A DNA stretch of 64,000 nucleotides from Musa acuminata AAA Group (Eukaryota > Streptophyta > Magnoliopsida > Zingiberales > Musaceae). Under the pieces are notes generated by a model. The model was not told where the DNA came from. It saw nothing but the letters and a program-made list of their open reading frames with translations, and did no database searches. The position numbers and the translations under genes were made by a program. The DNA is taken from NCBI RefSeq assembly GCF_036884655.1, contig NC_088340.1, positions 6,159,501 through 6,223,500 on the forward strand, given 5' to 3'. Numbering within the stretch: position 1 is the stretch's first letter; every line of letters begins with the position of its first letter. This document shows, one piece after another, positions 35,651-48,788 of this stretch.

Positions 35651-36576
35651 TATATTATGAGTCGAGGCGGGAGTGCCCTCGCTAGAGCGCCCGTTATCCG
35701 GGTTGATGGAATGATGTGCTTGCAACATGGGTTCTCCATTTAGTACTAAAATAATGTATATGATATTAGTGATGTTTAGATCAACTTGAGTCGGTTCAAG
35801 CCTACATGTGTAAGAAGTCTGATGTGGTCAAAAGCTTGAACACTCACTCGGTGGCTTTATATAAAGATCAAGATTAAATAAATTTTTTGACGTGATCTTT
35901 TCAATGCTGAAGTTAATAGTAGAATGAAATAGATATATCTTTTTTATAAATAATTGCTCACCTTGATTACTATGATCCTGTGGCTTTTCATAATGAGTTT
36001 AACAAGAAAAATATTCTATGGTACAAGTGAAATATTCTCTTGGCCTTTTATATTGAGTTGATATTTGCATGACTCGACTAGAGCTATTTTCTCTTTGCGT
36101 CATCACGTGTCAAGCTTAATTGAGACGAATATTTCTCTATCTATCAACTCTAAGAATAGAGAATAAACGGTTTAACAGTGTGATCAACTTCATAACTTGA
36201 TAATAATCTTGACGACATGATCAAATAGACGATACAATTGACTTCAAAAAAGTAGTTGACTTTACCACTAGACCAAGCTGAGGTATTTGTGTTACACTCC
36301 GAAGATGATGATTCCTCACGTTAGGCTATACCAAAAAGTAAATATATATAACCCCACGAGAAACCCACTACAAAGTTCTACACTTACAGATTCTCCTGAC
36401 AAAAGTTCCAATAAAAGGTACAAATCTTATTACAAATTCATCATCAAAAGGAAGACTTTTTGTTGAAATTTCTCCCAGATTAGGAACATCAAAAAAATTT
36501 TAGACCACTTTGGAACAGCAACAACTCGGTATCATCAGGATAAACTGTAAACCAGAACAAAAGCAGCGAAATAAAT
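35651..36576. other. Intergenic and 3' UTR of the acyl-activating enzyme gene
   Basis: No gene seen. The last 150 or so bases probably hold the 3' UTR of the minus-strand gene that follows. Confidence 0.5.
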
Positions 36577-39500
36577 TTAGAGCCTGCTTTTCTTGACAGG
36601 TCCCATTGCCTTGGCCTTCGTCCTCAATTCATGCTTCTTGATCTTCCCCGTAGCTGTCTTGGGCAACGGCCCGAACACCACAGATTTGGGGACCCAATAC
36701 GCCGGCATCTTTGCACGGCTGAACTTTATGATATCCTCTGCTAGTGCCTGCTCATTGGATGGATCCACACCATCCTTCAAGGTCACAAATGCACATGGCG
36801 ACTCCCCCCACTGCTCGTCTGGTCGAGCCACCACCGAGACCTCCAGCACCGCGGGATGCACGTACAAGATGCTCTCCACCTCCAGGCTACTAATGTTCTC
36901 GCCCCCCGAGATGATGATGTCCTTTGCGCGGTCCTTCACCTCTATGTACCCATCCGGGTGCTTCACACCTATGTCACCGGAGTGGTACCAACCATGGGCG
37001 AAGGTCTCCGCATTAGCCTTTGGGTTTTTCAGGTAGCCCTTCATCACAACATTGCCTCGCATGACGATCTCCCCAAGCGTGGTACCGTCGGCAGGGACTG
37101 GAGCCATGGTTTTCAAGTTAACCACATCGAGGCCTTCCAGGCCGACGTAGCGAACACCTTGACGGGCATGGACACGTGCTCGTTCGTCGAGCGGAAGAAG
37201 GTCCCATTCCGGCTTCCATACGCAGACAACGGAAGGGCCAAAGGTCTCCGACAAGCCATATGTGTGGGTGACGCGGAAACCAAGCTTGGTCATTTCCGCC
37301 AGCAACGTTGGGGGCGGAGCAGCGCCAGCAGTATTGACGCGGACAACACGGGGAAGAGGGAGGATAGCGTCACTTGGAGGCGCATTGACGATCGAGTTTA
37401 GGACAACCGGGGCTGCACAGAAGTGAGTGACACCTTGCTTGGCTATGGCAGAGTATACGGCCTTGGCTGTGACCTAAACAAGAAAGACCAACAAGGAAAT
37501 AAAAACACAAAGTGATTAAGCTTTAAGAATCCAAAGCTGCTTTTCTCAGCAAAAAACAAGAAAACAAGAAAACTTTCCTCGGCCAAGTCTACAACTATGT
37601 GGACTTTTATTTTAGATGACTGATGAATTATACGATATTACCTTTTGATAAACGAAACATGAACAAATCATTCAGTCCACCAGTAAATAAGGCAGAATAG
37701 AGTTTAAAAACTAAAATTTAATTTTCCCTGACAAAAAGAAAGAAATTGCAAGCAAGTAAATAGAAACTGGACACAGAATTCACTGGCACAGTTCTTGTTG
37801 TTCTCCCTGAATGGATCTGTTTTATGGTCTTGTGGAATCTTTTTGTGCTACTACCAAAGAATGTCCAGATATGTTGTATCTTTGTATGTGACGGACCAAG
37901 TTGGAGATTTAACCATCAGGAAAATAGTTCAGGCCACATTTGTATATTATTTAGTAGGAACATGAGGATTAAAATATCAACTCAATATACTCATAACAGA
38001 ACTAGTTAAAGCATAAAAGGCAAGTATAAGTCTTACTCACATAAGATGCAGAAAAACAAAAATCAAAATCAAAAACAGCAAATTGCAACATTACCTGGCG
38101 AAGGCATATGCTAGTTCCACAAAGGGCAGCCATTGTCCATGCATAACACCAACCATTGCAATGGAACATGGGCAAAGTCCACAAGTAGACAGCTCCCTCA
38201 TTCATCTCCCATATTAAAGCACAACTTAGAGCCATAAGATAAGCACCCCTGTGGTGCAACACCACTCCTTTCGGACTAGAAGTTGTCCCAGAAGTGTAGC
38301 CTAGTGCAATGCTTTGCCACTCATCCTTCGGAGGCTTCCAAGCAAAATCAGGGTCCCCAGATTCCAAAAATTTCTCGTAATCAATAGCACCTTTTCTCAA
38401 AGCATGATCAAGAGCCCTGGGATCACATGTTTCATCACCTACAACAATGAGGAGAGGAGGCTTGAAAGCACCTTTCTTTTCATCTGCTATGATCTTCAGA
38501 GCTTCCTCTGCCAAAGTGAAAAATTCCTGGTCCACTATAACCACTGCTGCCGAGGAATGGCCCAGTAAGAAGGCAATGGTAGCAGCATTCAGCCTAATGT
38601 TGACAGTGTTCAAGACAGCTCCGGCCATTGGAACTCCAAAATGAGCTTCATAGATAGCTGGGATGTTTGGTGCAATTACAGCCACCTAACAAAATGAATA
38701 ACATATATGATTTAAGCTAAATATTTATTTGACCACTGCATCTAAATGGTTACCATGAGAAGCAGATGGATGCTTTGAGGTGAAGCAACCATATATTTCT
38801 ACTCCCTACAGATGGACTCCTCACAAGTTGTTAAAGTCCTCGATGGATATTTCCATGTTCAAGAATATTGTCTGGAAAGCTAACCAAACATGTTCACTCT
38901 GGACTTTGAACTGAAGGAAACATGTGAATATGTATAGAACGATCATCTGCAGATTACTCCAAAGCAAGAAGAGATGTTTTATTCTGTGAGTTGCATGAGG
39001 CAGATTTATCGGTATCATTTATGTATATGTTAAAAGAATTTTAATGACAATGATATGGATCAACCATCATGATATGTTCTACCCTTTTTTCTTTTAATCT
39101 AGTAAAGTAGATGAGCAAATCTAATCCCATTTCTAAGTGTATGACATAAAAATAAAATACAAAGCATGAATAAAATTTATGTAGGAAAATTGTTGGCGTG
39201 AGTGTAAAAAAGGAAATAAATAAATTAAGAGCAGAATATTATCCGCTAATTCGGAGTGTACTTCATCCACGCACATCTGATATCAAAACCTCCCATATAC
39301 AACCATAACCACGACAAACCAAATCAGTAAGAGGAAGGCGAAAGAAATCAAGTCTTAAACATATCAAAAGGATAATCCCTTATCCAGAATAATCAAATCC
39401 ACATCCATTAATTCCTCAACACGAGTCTCCAAGGACCGTACATGGAACCCTAACCAGGAGAAATCAGAGCGATCTAAACATTAAATCCAAACAGTAATAA

Positions 39501-40212
39501 AAAGAAAATAACACACATATTAACAACCACACAGATCATTTTTATGCATCCCGTTCTATACCCGACCATAGAACAGAGCAAGAAGAGTAAAGGATCCGAA
39601 ATTCTAAGAAAAATCAAAAGAATAAACTAAAAGCTGGAATCTAATTTTCCTGATTCTAAAATCAACTGCAGACATACACATCCAATCCTCAGCACGAATC
39701 TTAACGCTTATTAACAACCGGATCAGACAAGGCAATTAAAATAGAACAGGAAATGAGGAGAGAGAATAGATTCGAAAGAAATGAATAGGCAATAATAAAA
39801 AAATGTAAAGAAATCATCAAAATAAATCTGCTGTATGAATCACTGATCGAAAACAAAGTCAGCCATACGAATCCGACGGTCGACGCGACGCTCAGAGGGT
39901 CCTGTGTGCATAGGACCACGAAAAGGCAAAGGAATCTAAAGTAGAAAAGGAGAGAGAGAGCGAGAGAGAGAGAGAGAGAGTCACCGTGCATCCGGGGCCG
40001 ATCGAGCGGGAGGCGAGGGCGGAGGCGAGGCGGCGGCATCGCCGGTAGGTCTCGGACCAGGTGAAACGCCTGGGGCCGTGGACGACGGAGAGGCGGTTCG
40101 GGTGGACCAGGGCGGCCCGGTCGAGGAACCAGAGCGGCGTGAGGGCCATGTAGTTGGCGGGGTTCTTCGGCAAATCGTCGATGTCCGCCTCCATCTCGCT
40201 CCCCATCGTCAT
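36577..40212 (-). CDS. AAE7: Peroxisomal acyl-activating enzyme, AAE7/ACN1-type acetate/butyrate-CoA ligase
   Basis: Three exons, 40212-39985, 38685-38095 and 37473-36577, give 571 residues with all introns phase 0, close to the length of Arabidopsis AAE7. The protein begins with IDDLPKNPANY and PLWFLDRAALVHPNR, strongly AAE7-like. It carries the AMP-binding P-loop YTSGTTSSPKG (about 206-216), YGLSET (about 345-350), a GWYHSGD motif, and the C-terminal ATGKIKKHELRTKA with the catalytic Lys. It ends in SRL, a peroxisomal targeting signal type 1. By family knowledge it activates acetate (and butyrate) to the CoA ester with ATP inside peroxisomes and feeds the glyoxylate cycle during lipid-to-sugar conversion. 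Benzoate- or cinnamate-CoA ligases of the same family share the fold but fit less well at the N terminus and at the C-terminal MGPVKKSRL. Intron 1 contains a GA tract next to the donor. Confidence 0.95.
39950..39980. repeat. GA microsatellite beside the exon 1 donor of AAE7
   Basis: (GA)n on the plus strand, so (CT)n just after the donor (ACG|GTGACTC) on the coding strand. Length variation here might alter splicing, but nothing in the sequence shows that it does. Confidence 0.85.
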
Positions 40213-40320
40213 GCCGGCCGAGCGGTTGACAAATCCCAGACACCTACCTACACACCCACAGACGGACGGCTATAGAAGCAAAGTAGAAGGAAGAATGATG
40301 AGAGAGCGGAGCTCGGTGGG

Positions 40321-40328
40321 TATTTATA
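40321..40328 (-). promoter_or_regulatory. TATA box of the AAE7 gene
   Basis: TATAAATA on the minus strand, about 110 bases upstream of the start codon, within an otherwise mixed sequence. Good match in position and sequence. Confidence 0.65.
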
Positions 40329-43300
40329 CACGGGGCGAATTGGAAATGACACGCGTAGGTAACCGACCCACATTCGTCCTCCGTTGCGAACCGGACCGTG
40401 TGTGTCAAATAGCGAAGGGGTGTGTGATGCTGCAAAAACAGCAAACAGCAAACAGCAAACAGAAAACAGCAAACAGCTTTCGCATCTGCTATCGCGTCGT
40501 CACCCTAGTGATCAATAAGTAGTCAGAGGAGGCGAACCCTTAATTGTCTCATATTTAAATAATATTTCTTGTAAATTCTATAAGTTGCTATGTGAAAATT
40601 ATCCATAGAATTTTAAATTTTGTTTTCTAGATGCGCAATGAAAAAGAATAATTATTTCCTTCTTTTTCTTTGTTCACTTTTTTCCCCTTTTTTTTATAAT
40701 CAATATATGTAACAAAATTAAGAACGCTTTGGATTTTGCCACGCTATGTATATTCTTTAAACAAAAAAAATTCTTTTCTGATAATAAATAAATTAAATGA
40801 AACCCACCATAGTCATTAGGGTCTCAGGCATCTGAAATATCGAAAAAAGAAACTATTATTTTAATTGATCAATTGGATATCTCTCATGTTCTAACATCTT
40901 TTTATAAACCTAAAGCAGAAGAAAACGAAAAATAATAACGAAGAAAATATAATCTTATCAATCAAATAAATAATATTTATATTATTTATTTCGTAAGACA
41001 ACTATGAAAATTTATCTTAGATAAAACACCATTTTTTTATTAACCTTAAATGTGATTATATTTTTTTTCTTATTATTTATTATTTTTAGAACATTTATAA
41101 TGAGAGATCACATGAGAATGAATCAAATAAATGAATATTTTTTTCACACGCTCTTGTAGGCTCCACATGTGGCCCTATTGTGGGCTCCACGTGTGGGCCC
41201 CTTCTCAGCGGCGCTGTCGCTTTTCCGGCCGCTATAGGGCAGTCAATGATTTTTCGGCTTTTTTGCGGGACCCGCCAGAGCGGCGAGGACAGCGGTGTTC
41301 GCTGGTCGGCGGAGACACACGTGACACGTTGCGATCACATTGGAGGCAAGTCGAGAATATAATTAATAATTATTATTATTATTATTTCTTTTTTTAACGC
41401 TCTGCGGGGCCCGCGACCGTAGTAGCTTGCCGTGGAAGATGGCGGGCGATGAGTTGTCAGCGAGACTTATCCTAAGCTAAATGATTGGGGCTTTGATCCT
41501 TCGTTTGACTAAGCTTACGGGATGTGCATGACAGCCATCACATTATACCATACTAATTTTAACCTCCAAATTATGTGAAGCCAATCGTTAATACTATCTT
41601 TGATGGCTACTCATGAAAGGTAAAAGTCAAATTTCTCTCAATAATCCTCCCGAGTGAACTTATCCGATCTGTCTCTCTCGTCCGGTATGCATGGATGCAT
41701 TGTTTAAGTGGGTCACGTGTCCGGCGTTCTTGGATTAATTAATGGAAAATGATAAGCATAATTCTGTATAAGTTTAATAAATTAATCACAAATGATTCCA
41801 ACCAAGATTCATGTAAGAGTCAACCATGGCTCGTTGTTTTCTTGCGTACCCAACGATCCTGCCCATACCACTGCGGGACCCACATTATTGCCTGGTCATA
41901 CGGTGAGTAGTACGTTTGGAGGGGACCTTTGGTACATGTACTCGAGCACTCTTTGCTCGATCGTGTACGTTGACTGTGCCTCATCCGAGTGAGAAGATAA
42001 GATAGCTAATCGGAAACGATGGATGTTCCATGACTCGGTCTGACGCAACCACATGCCACAGATTCGTCTCGAGTCCGATGTGCCTAAGCGCGCACACGAA
42101 ACACCATTAGTGGGTCGGATCGAGCTGGTAACTTCACATTGAATAGGGTCAAGTCGCATGACATCAGATCTACTCGACGGCGGTGGGGGCCACCAACGGG
42201 CCCCACCCCCTGCTCTCTGGTGTTCATCATGGAACCCACGCCTGGCGTTTACCCAGTAATGTCACCGGTGACGATTGTTGTGTGGCATTTAGTGGGGAGG
42301 GGCGATTGAGTTGCCATAGGACGGGCTCAATCCATTCGATTCAGCACATGGTTTCTGAGACAGGACATAACTGGTACATTGAAGAATGACAAGTCCCTAA
42401 TCGTGTCTTGGTTCATCAAACATTGGATTTGATTCGGAACATAACTTCAACCATCTGATATGTGTTCTTCATATGATATTCATGAAGAGAAAGAAAAACT
42501 TTCATCGATTTGTTGATGTGCATATGAGTCCAAAACAAGTTATTATAATTATATATATATATATATTATTTTTATTAAATATGATTAAATATTATTTCTT
42601 GATGAATGTTATAATATCCTATCCCTTGATAGTATGATATAAGAGTCAATTTGTGAGAGGAATTCTTTCTTTTTTTTCACCCGCCATATTCATCTATCTC
42701 GGATTACTAACTTATGTATTAAAGAAATTTGAGTTATAAAATCTTTTTTCAACTTCGATTTTCATGTAAGTAACACATTGAGAGCTCGATGTTTTCACTT
42801 CGATCGTACGTTGAATAATTCTGCATACACAGGTCTAAACCATATCGGGTTAACTAAAGCATCAACGATATCTTACTATAACATTTGTAGCACCAGAAGA
42901 AGAGCCCGATATCGTTATAATGCTCGATGAATGCTCAAGTGAAGAGACTTTAACCTCGACCTATAATACGTTCACCCATTGGAAGGAAGCAACCACTCAT
43001 TTCACACATCGGTGCATCCACCTCGACACAAATACCAATACGATACTAGTGCATATTCAATGATCAGAGTCTCTAATCTCTAGGGACGACCCCGAGCCAT
43101 CTACTCGTCCTCATCGAGGTGTTCTTAAACCTTACTCAATAAGCACATATGTTAATATGCATAATATAAGTCATCGCACCACTTTTACCTTACTTAGTCT
43201 AACAGGCATTACAACCAACTTAGACATAATCCTCGGCTCTATCGTCATTGGCACCTATTGATTTCCCCAACCGACATAGTGCCAACGTCCTAAGACCACC

Positions 43301-44879
43301 CTAAGCCTGTCGAATCATTGGTCGAGGGGCCACTTCAGTCCCCAATTATGAAATTCAATGAACCGCATCATCTTCATACTTTCTTTGTTTCTACCGTTCA
43401 TACTTTTTCTTAACTAGTCCCTTAAAAACCTTGTTGTTTGGTATTTAAAAGTTAAGTTTAGTTTTAATTTCTAAAGATTCTAAATTTAGGAGGACAGAGA
43501 ATAAGTACAAAAATAAATATTTAATAATTATCGAAAATGCTAACCATAAAAAGCCAATAGCTTCAATATTGATATGAAAAATGCATGAATCTATCTGTAA
43601 TAGGTAAACGCTTGTGAAGCTGTTTTCAACAAAAGGTTTGGATTATGGGGATAACCGAGATATACCAAAGACTACGTTATCCATGTGAACTAGTTTCTAT
43701 TCTAGAATTAGGAAACTGATAAGCACATTTAGTTATTACCTTAGGATATTTTTTCCATATCAATTTATTATTACAAGGGTGTTAGGCAATATCAATAGAC
43801 TCAATGGTTGAAACCAGCTGAGGCATGCATATATCTAATAGCAACCAGGTATTCGAGCTATCATATCAACCTTCAACTTATTTTCTGAACCCTACCCTTG
43901 AAGAGATTCATACTGTTGTTAGATCCATGGGATTTGGAAAGAGCCCTGATATGATTTTAGAGGAAAAATTTTATAAATTTTACTAGCCTTCACTGTCTTC
44001 GTTCCATAACTGTGTACCAACATTTTCATAGATATAAACAATTATCAATAAATTGGATATAAATTTTTTTAACTTTCATATCTAAAACTAAAAATGACAT
44101 GCATATTATTCAATATCATTCAATATGCTAGTCATAGGTGTTCTACAAGCTAATAACGTGAGTATGACACATGTGATATAATACATATTCTTTTTGCTCA
44201 TTATATTATTTGATATTTTATCACTTTATATTGCTTATTATATATATGCATTGTGATATTCGAATCTATGCAATGAGAATTAAATCATGATGAAATCACA
44301 ATAATAAGACTGATTCGCCTTTAAACACATATCCTAAATAATCCTAGTCATAGGTTACTCGAGAGAGACATAAAGATAACTGGATATACTGGTGTACTGT
44401 ATACCCGTACATATGATAGAGGCGGTTGGTCTCATAGCTGCTCGTGTAGGGATACTAGGATTACAATGCAGGTGTTAATTAGATAATGAATTTACTGATT
44501 GATTCACTCACGGAATGTTTAATGGTTAATGATAACTCGTTGTCATACAGCGATTCTGTTATCCTAGTGGTGGATCTGGTCCTTAGACTTGAGACACTAA
44601 GGATGTCTTATATAAGTACTCTACTCTTCGATACCAGACTTAATTTGAAAGTTTTAGATTTATCATAACCAATCATCGAGAGTGATTGCCAACCTTACGA
44701 GAACTATTAAGTGTCGATAGAGGATCATCTATTCTAAGTGTCATAAGAGGAATATCTCATTTGCTCTTGCTCAAACAAATCCTTGGCTATGGTCATTTGG
44801 ATTGAGAGGGAAAGAGTTCTATGGGAGAATCCAATTAAAGTGAGACTCGAGTAGAAATTGTATGGGCCTGATAGTACCA
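40329..44879. other. Long gene-poor stretch of decayed repeats
   Basis: No supported gene. Sub-regions: AT-rich 40520-41130; a GC-rich island 41150-41350 with CACGTG and GTGGGCCC motifs but no following gene; LTR-like mixed sequence 42830-43330; AT-rich remainder. Short open frames at 41131-42389 look like chance. Confidence 0.5.
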
Positions 44880-46275
44880 TGCCCGATATATAGTATCTGG
44901 GGTATTAGATGGATGAGAGACTATAGATACATGATAATTGAGAATAGATATGTCCAAAGGATTAGATTTTCTTGCATCGTCTAGGGAATACGGCGTAATG
45001 GTCTAGTACGTCCATAATTGATGAGTCGAATGAATTATTATGGAGATAATAATTCACCGATCCAAAAGGAGTTCTGATAGGTATGACTCACGACCAACTC
45101 GATATTGGGCCTAGAGGGTCACATACATATAGTATACATTACGACGAGTAGAGGTTCGGATATGAGATATCTATCGAACCCCATATCTTATTGGATATCC
45201 AATAAGCACATGAATTATTGGATCATATGTATGAGATTTAATAAGAGCAAATGAGAGATTATTGTATAAAGATCCACTAATCTAAGAGGCTTGGGTAGTT
45301 GGATTAAGATCCATTAGGGTTAAGTTGATAGAGAGCTTGAGGGAACGAAACACCCATATGCAGTTTTCAGTTTTGCAGATGTTGTACACCATTTTTTGCA
45401 CAACAACGAACACATTTTTAAAAAATTTGAAGATTTTATTTTTTATTCTTTCGTAACGCATGTGATGTCGCCTCAAGATTTCCCTACACTGTACGTATGC
45501 GGGGCGGGTACTTCCTTATGGATGATGAGATCCAATACAAGCTAATGAAAGATTATTAAATAAAAATCTACTAATCTAATAGGCTTGGATAGTTGGATGT
45601 ATAGAGAAATTCTTGGGAGCGACATCACATGCGCAGCGGAAGAACATAAAACAAAATCCTCAATTCCCAAAGATGTGTTCGTCATCGTGCGAATATTGGT
45701 GCACAAAATTTCACAAAACCGAAAACCATTTGTGAGATAGATTGTATTACCTAGGGAGATCGTATATCTTTGAATCCACGCAGATCTATAGGAGAGGGTG
45801 AAGGAGGTCAAGCGCCCTCCTCTCTAGCAATGATCTATACAATAGGGCTATGATGATGCTCCTCAAAACTCCAGACCTATTTTGAGGTGGAGGGGGAGGA
45901 GAATAAGAGATGAGACAAAAAGCTCTAGCCTATGGATCACTAGTTCTCTCCTATTTATAGAGGTCTCATATCAACTTAACCCTAATGGATCCTGTCCTAT
46001 TGGGTATTGGATCTTCATTCAACTACCCAAGCCTCTTAGATTAGTAGATTTCTATCCAATAATATCTCATTGGCTCTTATTGGATCTGATCCATAGGATC
46101 TAATAATTTAAGTGCTTAATGGATATCCAATAAGATAGGGGCTCTAGTAGATATCTCATATCTCAACCTCTACTCATCGCAATACCTATATCATATATGT
46201 GTGACCCTCTAGACCGAGCGAGTCATATCTTTTATAACTCAAATTTGATTTGAGTTATTATTACTGTTCGGAATA
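44880..46275. mobile_element. Two Copia-type LTRs in inverted orientation
   Basis: The right LTR reads on the plus strand from 45598 (TGTATAGAGAAATTCTTGGG) to about 46270. The left LTR reads on the minus strand from 45488 (TGTAGGGAAATCTTGAGGCG) down to about 44880. Shared landmarks include CGACATCACATGCG, ATCAACTTAACCCTAATGGA, AACTACCCAAGCCTCTTAGA, TTGGATATCCAATAAGATA and GTGTGACCCTCTAG, in the same order. The two 5' ends face each other across about 110 bases. A partial third copy lies within that gap. No coding region remains. Confidence 0.7.
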
Positions 46276-47332
46276 AAAACAATTTGATTTGTTGGAAATG
46301 ATGTATTCTTTAACAATCCTAACTCAAATCTGAAAGCATGAGTTTGATTTGTAAAGTTTACAAACTTATGAAAGAAAATTAAAAACTCACTAAATAATAA
46401 AGATTCATCCGACCAAACTTAGCTGAATGAGATATCCTCCCATAAAAATAAATGGGTAAAAAATAGAATAGTATTCGACCAAACTTAGCCTAACCAAAGA
46501 ATATTCATCATATCTCTCAATATTTTTTTTCCATTTTCATCAAATTAGGTAGCACACTCAAAATTAATCATAAATGATACATCTTTACTGACTAAGTTAT
46601 AAATTTATACGATACAAAACTGGAGACTTAATTTTTATTAATATAGAAATTAGTTCTGATTTTTGGTTTTATTATTATTATTTTGTGTCTTCAAATGATA
46701 ATTAATGGTGATTAGTAATCCAAACACTAAACTCCAAAAAAAAAAAAATCTTTTATGTCTAAATGGGTAGGCAATTGGAGGTTGAGACTCCAATAAAGGT
46801 GATGTTTAGATGCATCACAAAGGAAAGATGTCTACGCCAAAGGGATAACATTGTAAATGGTCAATCAACATGATTGGGTATTCGTCGTCAGCAAATTATG
46901 ACAGAAAGCTAAAGTTCTACATGGAAAGAGATTTTGAAAAATGGTGATTTGAAGACTTGTCTAAGCCACATTGAAGATGTAGATGTGACCATTCAAAGAC
47001 AAGAAACAAGATATCATAGATCTTGAGTTGGTCCAATTATTTTGGTAGGATAGAAACAAGAAACAAGATATCATACAATATTAACTAATGAAAGTGTTCC
47101 TAAAGTTCGAAAAATCTCGAGAAAATTAGGCAAGAAAATTAAACCCATTGATCATCAATGAGTAGCCTCGTTGTTGAATTTAGTGCTCTCAAAATTTGGA
47201 CAATCATTCTTCCTCTCCTGTCCTTTCCATAAGCAAAATGTATTCATATCTCAGGTGTAATAATTAACTATGTAGTGGTTATGGACATATTATATAATAA
47301 TTATTTTTCATTTATGTTAGAATTTGAAAATG
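46276..47332. other. Intergenic, AT-rich
   Basis: Nothing recognisable besides A-rich runs (about 46735-46749) and short repeats. Confidence 0.5.
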
Positions 47333-47563
47333 TTTTAAGCATGGTATGCAAAGTACCAGTCCAATGATATATCGGTATGCGGATCGCTAACATGCTACAG
47401 TGTTACACAGTACTATATTGTTACAGTAGAGAAAAAGAAATATTTAAAATTAGATGTATCATTCGGTATGTTTTGGTTTCTCGTTCGGTACATGGTGCTG
47501 TACCATACCGAGCCAATCTCGAAACATCGGTACACTACGGTATTACATACCTTGGTTTTAAGT
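47333..47563. mobile_element. Foldback element (MITE-like), GGTAC-rich
   Basis: The ends are imperfect inverted repeats (TTTTAAGCATGGTATGCAAA on the left; on the other strand the right end reads CTTAAAACCAAGGTATGTAA). The inner part is rich in CGGTAC/GTACCG motifs, which resemble those of the element in the FAM91A1 intron at 60.0 kb. Confidence 0.5.
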
Positions 47564-48296
47564 ATTAAATAGATTCAAATTGCTTGAAAAATAATATTTA
47601 ATTATTTTATAAATACCTTATATATATCAAGGTTTTGATGAGAGAGAGAGAGATTGAGAAAAAAAAAACACTCCAAGGTTCATTAGGTCTTCTTTAGTAG
47701 ATCTAGAAAAGTTTAAAACAAAAATATTTGTGTGAGAGAAAGTACAAGATTTTTATCTTAAGGTTGGATTAACTTAAAGAAGGAGGTTTATTCCTTTTAC
47801 TTGATTATCCTATGAATTTTTTTTATTAATTTTCTTATCGAGATAATCTTCCACAATAAACTATTAATAAAAAAAGAGTGATAATTATTTACACAACCAT
47901 GATTTAGATAAATTATAACTAAAAGTATATATAAATATAATTAACACAAACTAGATTTCAGTGCCTTCCAATACTTCTAATATAACCACAAGCATGGCTC
48001 CGCCATGCAACAATAAATTCTTCACTTATTTTCCAGTCAAAGGTTAAATTAAGCCCATTTTAGATCACTAATAGACACATCTTCATCCAATAAAATATTA
48101 ATTGCATGTACATATCAATCTCATAAGAGTCATCCTCTTCCCTCTATATTATGTGGTTAATAAATTGTGCCTATTACATTTATCTGACATTATCACCATA
48201 CCAAATGCAATCTATGGGTGTCTTCTCTAATGTGATTTCCCTTACGTATGCCATCGTATCTCTTCCTGTGATCGACTGTCCCTTCGTCTTGTCTCC
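47564..48296. other. Intergenic
   Basis: AT-rich with a GA repeat near 47640. Its last part is the 3' flank of the PADRE gene. Confidence 0.55.
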
Positions 48297-48788
48297 TCAG
48301 AACAACCAGTGAGGCAGCTTCCTCATCGGATGCCCCTCCTCTATGGAAAGTAGACTTGGCTTCCACCTCTTGCTTGAGTGCTGCCTCATCAAGAACTCCG
48401 GCACCGGCCATTCCCTTCGTCCGACCGCTTCATTCGCCGTCAGCACCACATCCTTCATGTCACTCCTTCTGGGTGTCCCCCCGAGAGATGCCAGGATCCG
48501 GCGGACCTCTTCGGCGGACAACGCCCCAGCCTTCTTCCGTGCCATCGGAAGCATGGCGTATACCTTCTCCGGGTTCAGTACGTGGTCGGCGGGAAGCGGC
48601 CGAGTGAGCTCAGCGCTGCTGCCACTGCCGCCAGAGATCAGCTGCACCTCGGCGACGACCTGCCGTGGGTGGTCGAGCATGAGCTCGGCGGCGGGGATCG
48701 GACGCTCGAACTCGTGGACGGTGCCATCGGAGAGCACGACTCTTCCGCCGGAGGCGCCCGGCGAGGGGTGGGAGAGTAGATTACCCAT
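48297..48788 (-). CDS. PADRE-domain (DUF4228) protein
   Basis: An intronless frame of 163 residues. It starts MGNLLSHPS, with Gly2 and a small-residue context that fits N-myristoylation. The N-terminal domain runs VVLSDGTVHEFERPIPAAEL through AEVQ, the usual PADRE opening, followed by LPADHVLNPEKVYAMLPM, a conserved PADRE block. The middle has SAEEVRRILASL, and the end is basic and probably disordered (KRWKPSLLSIEE). Family members are plant-specific; many are induced by pathogens or abiotic stress and by cadmium, and the biochemical role is unknown. GC3 is high, as expected for a monocot single-exon gene. The start at 48788 is the only one that gives MGN. An overlapping minus-strand frame (48193-48411) and the plus-strand frames are shadows. 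Confidence 0.85.
   Translation of the reverse strand: MGNLLSHPSPGASGGRVVLSDGTVHEFERPIPAAELMLDHPRQVVAEVQLISGGSGSSAELTRPLPADHVLNPEKVYAMLPMARKKAGALSAEEVRRILASLGGTPRRSDMKDVVLTANEAVGRREWPVPEFLMRQHSSKRWKPSLLSIEEGHPMRKLPHWLF

Noticed and set aside
41131..42389. Cluster of frames in a GC-rich island
   Set aside because: No family resemblance, overlapping strands and no splice structure. Probably a decayed promoter or repeat.
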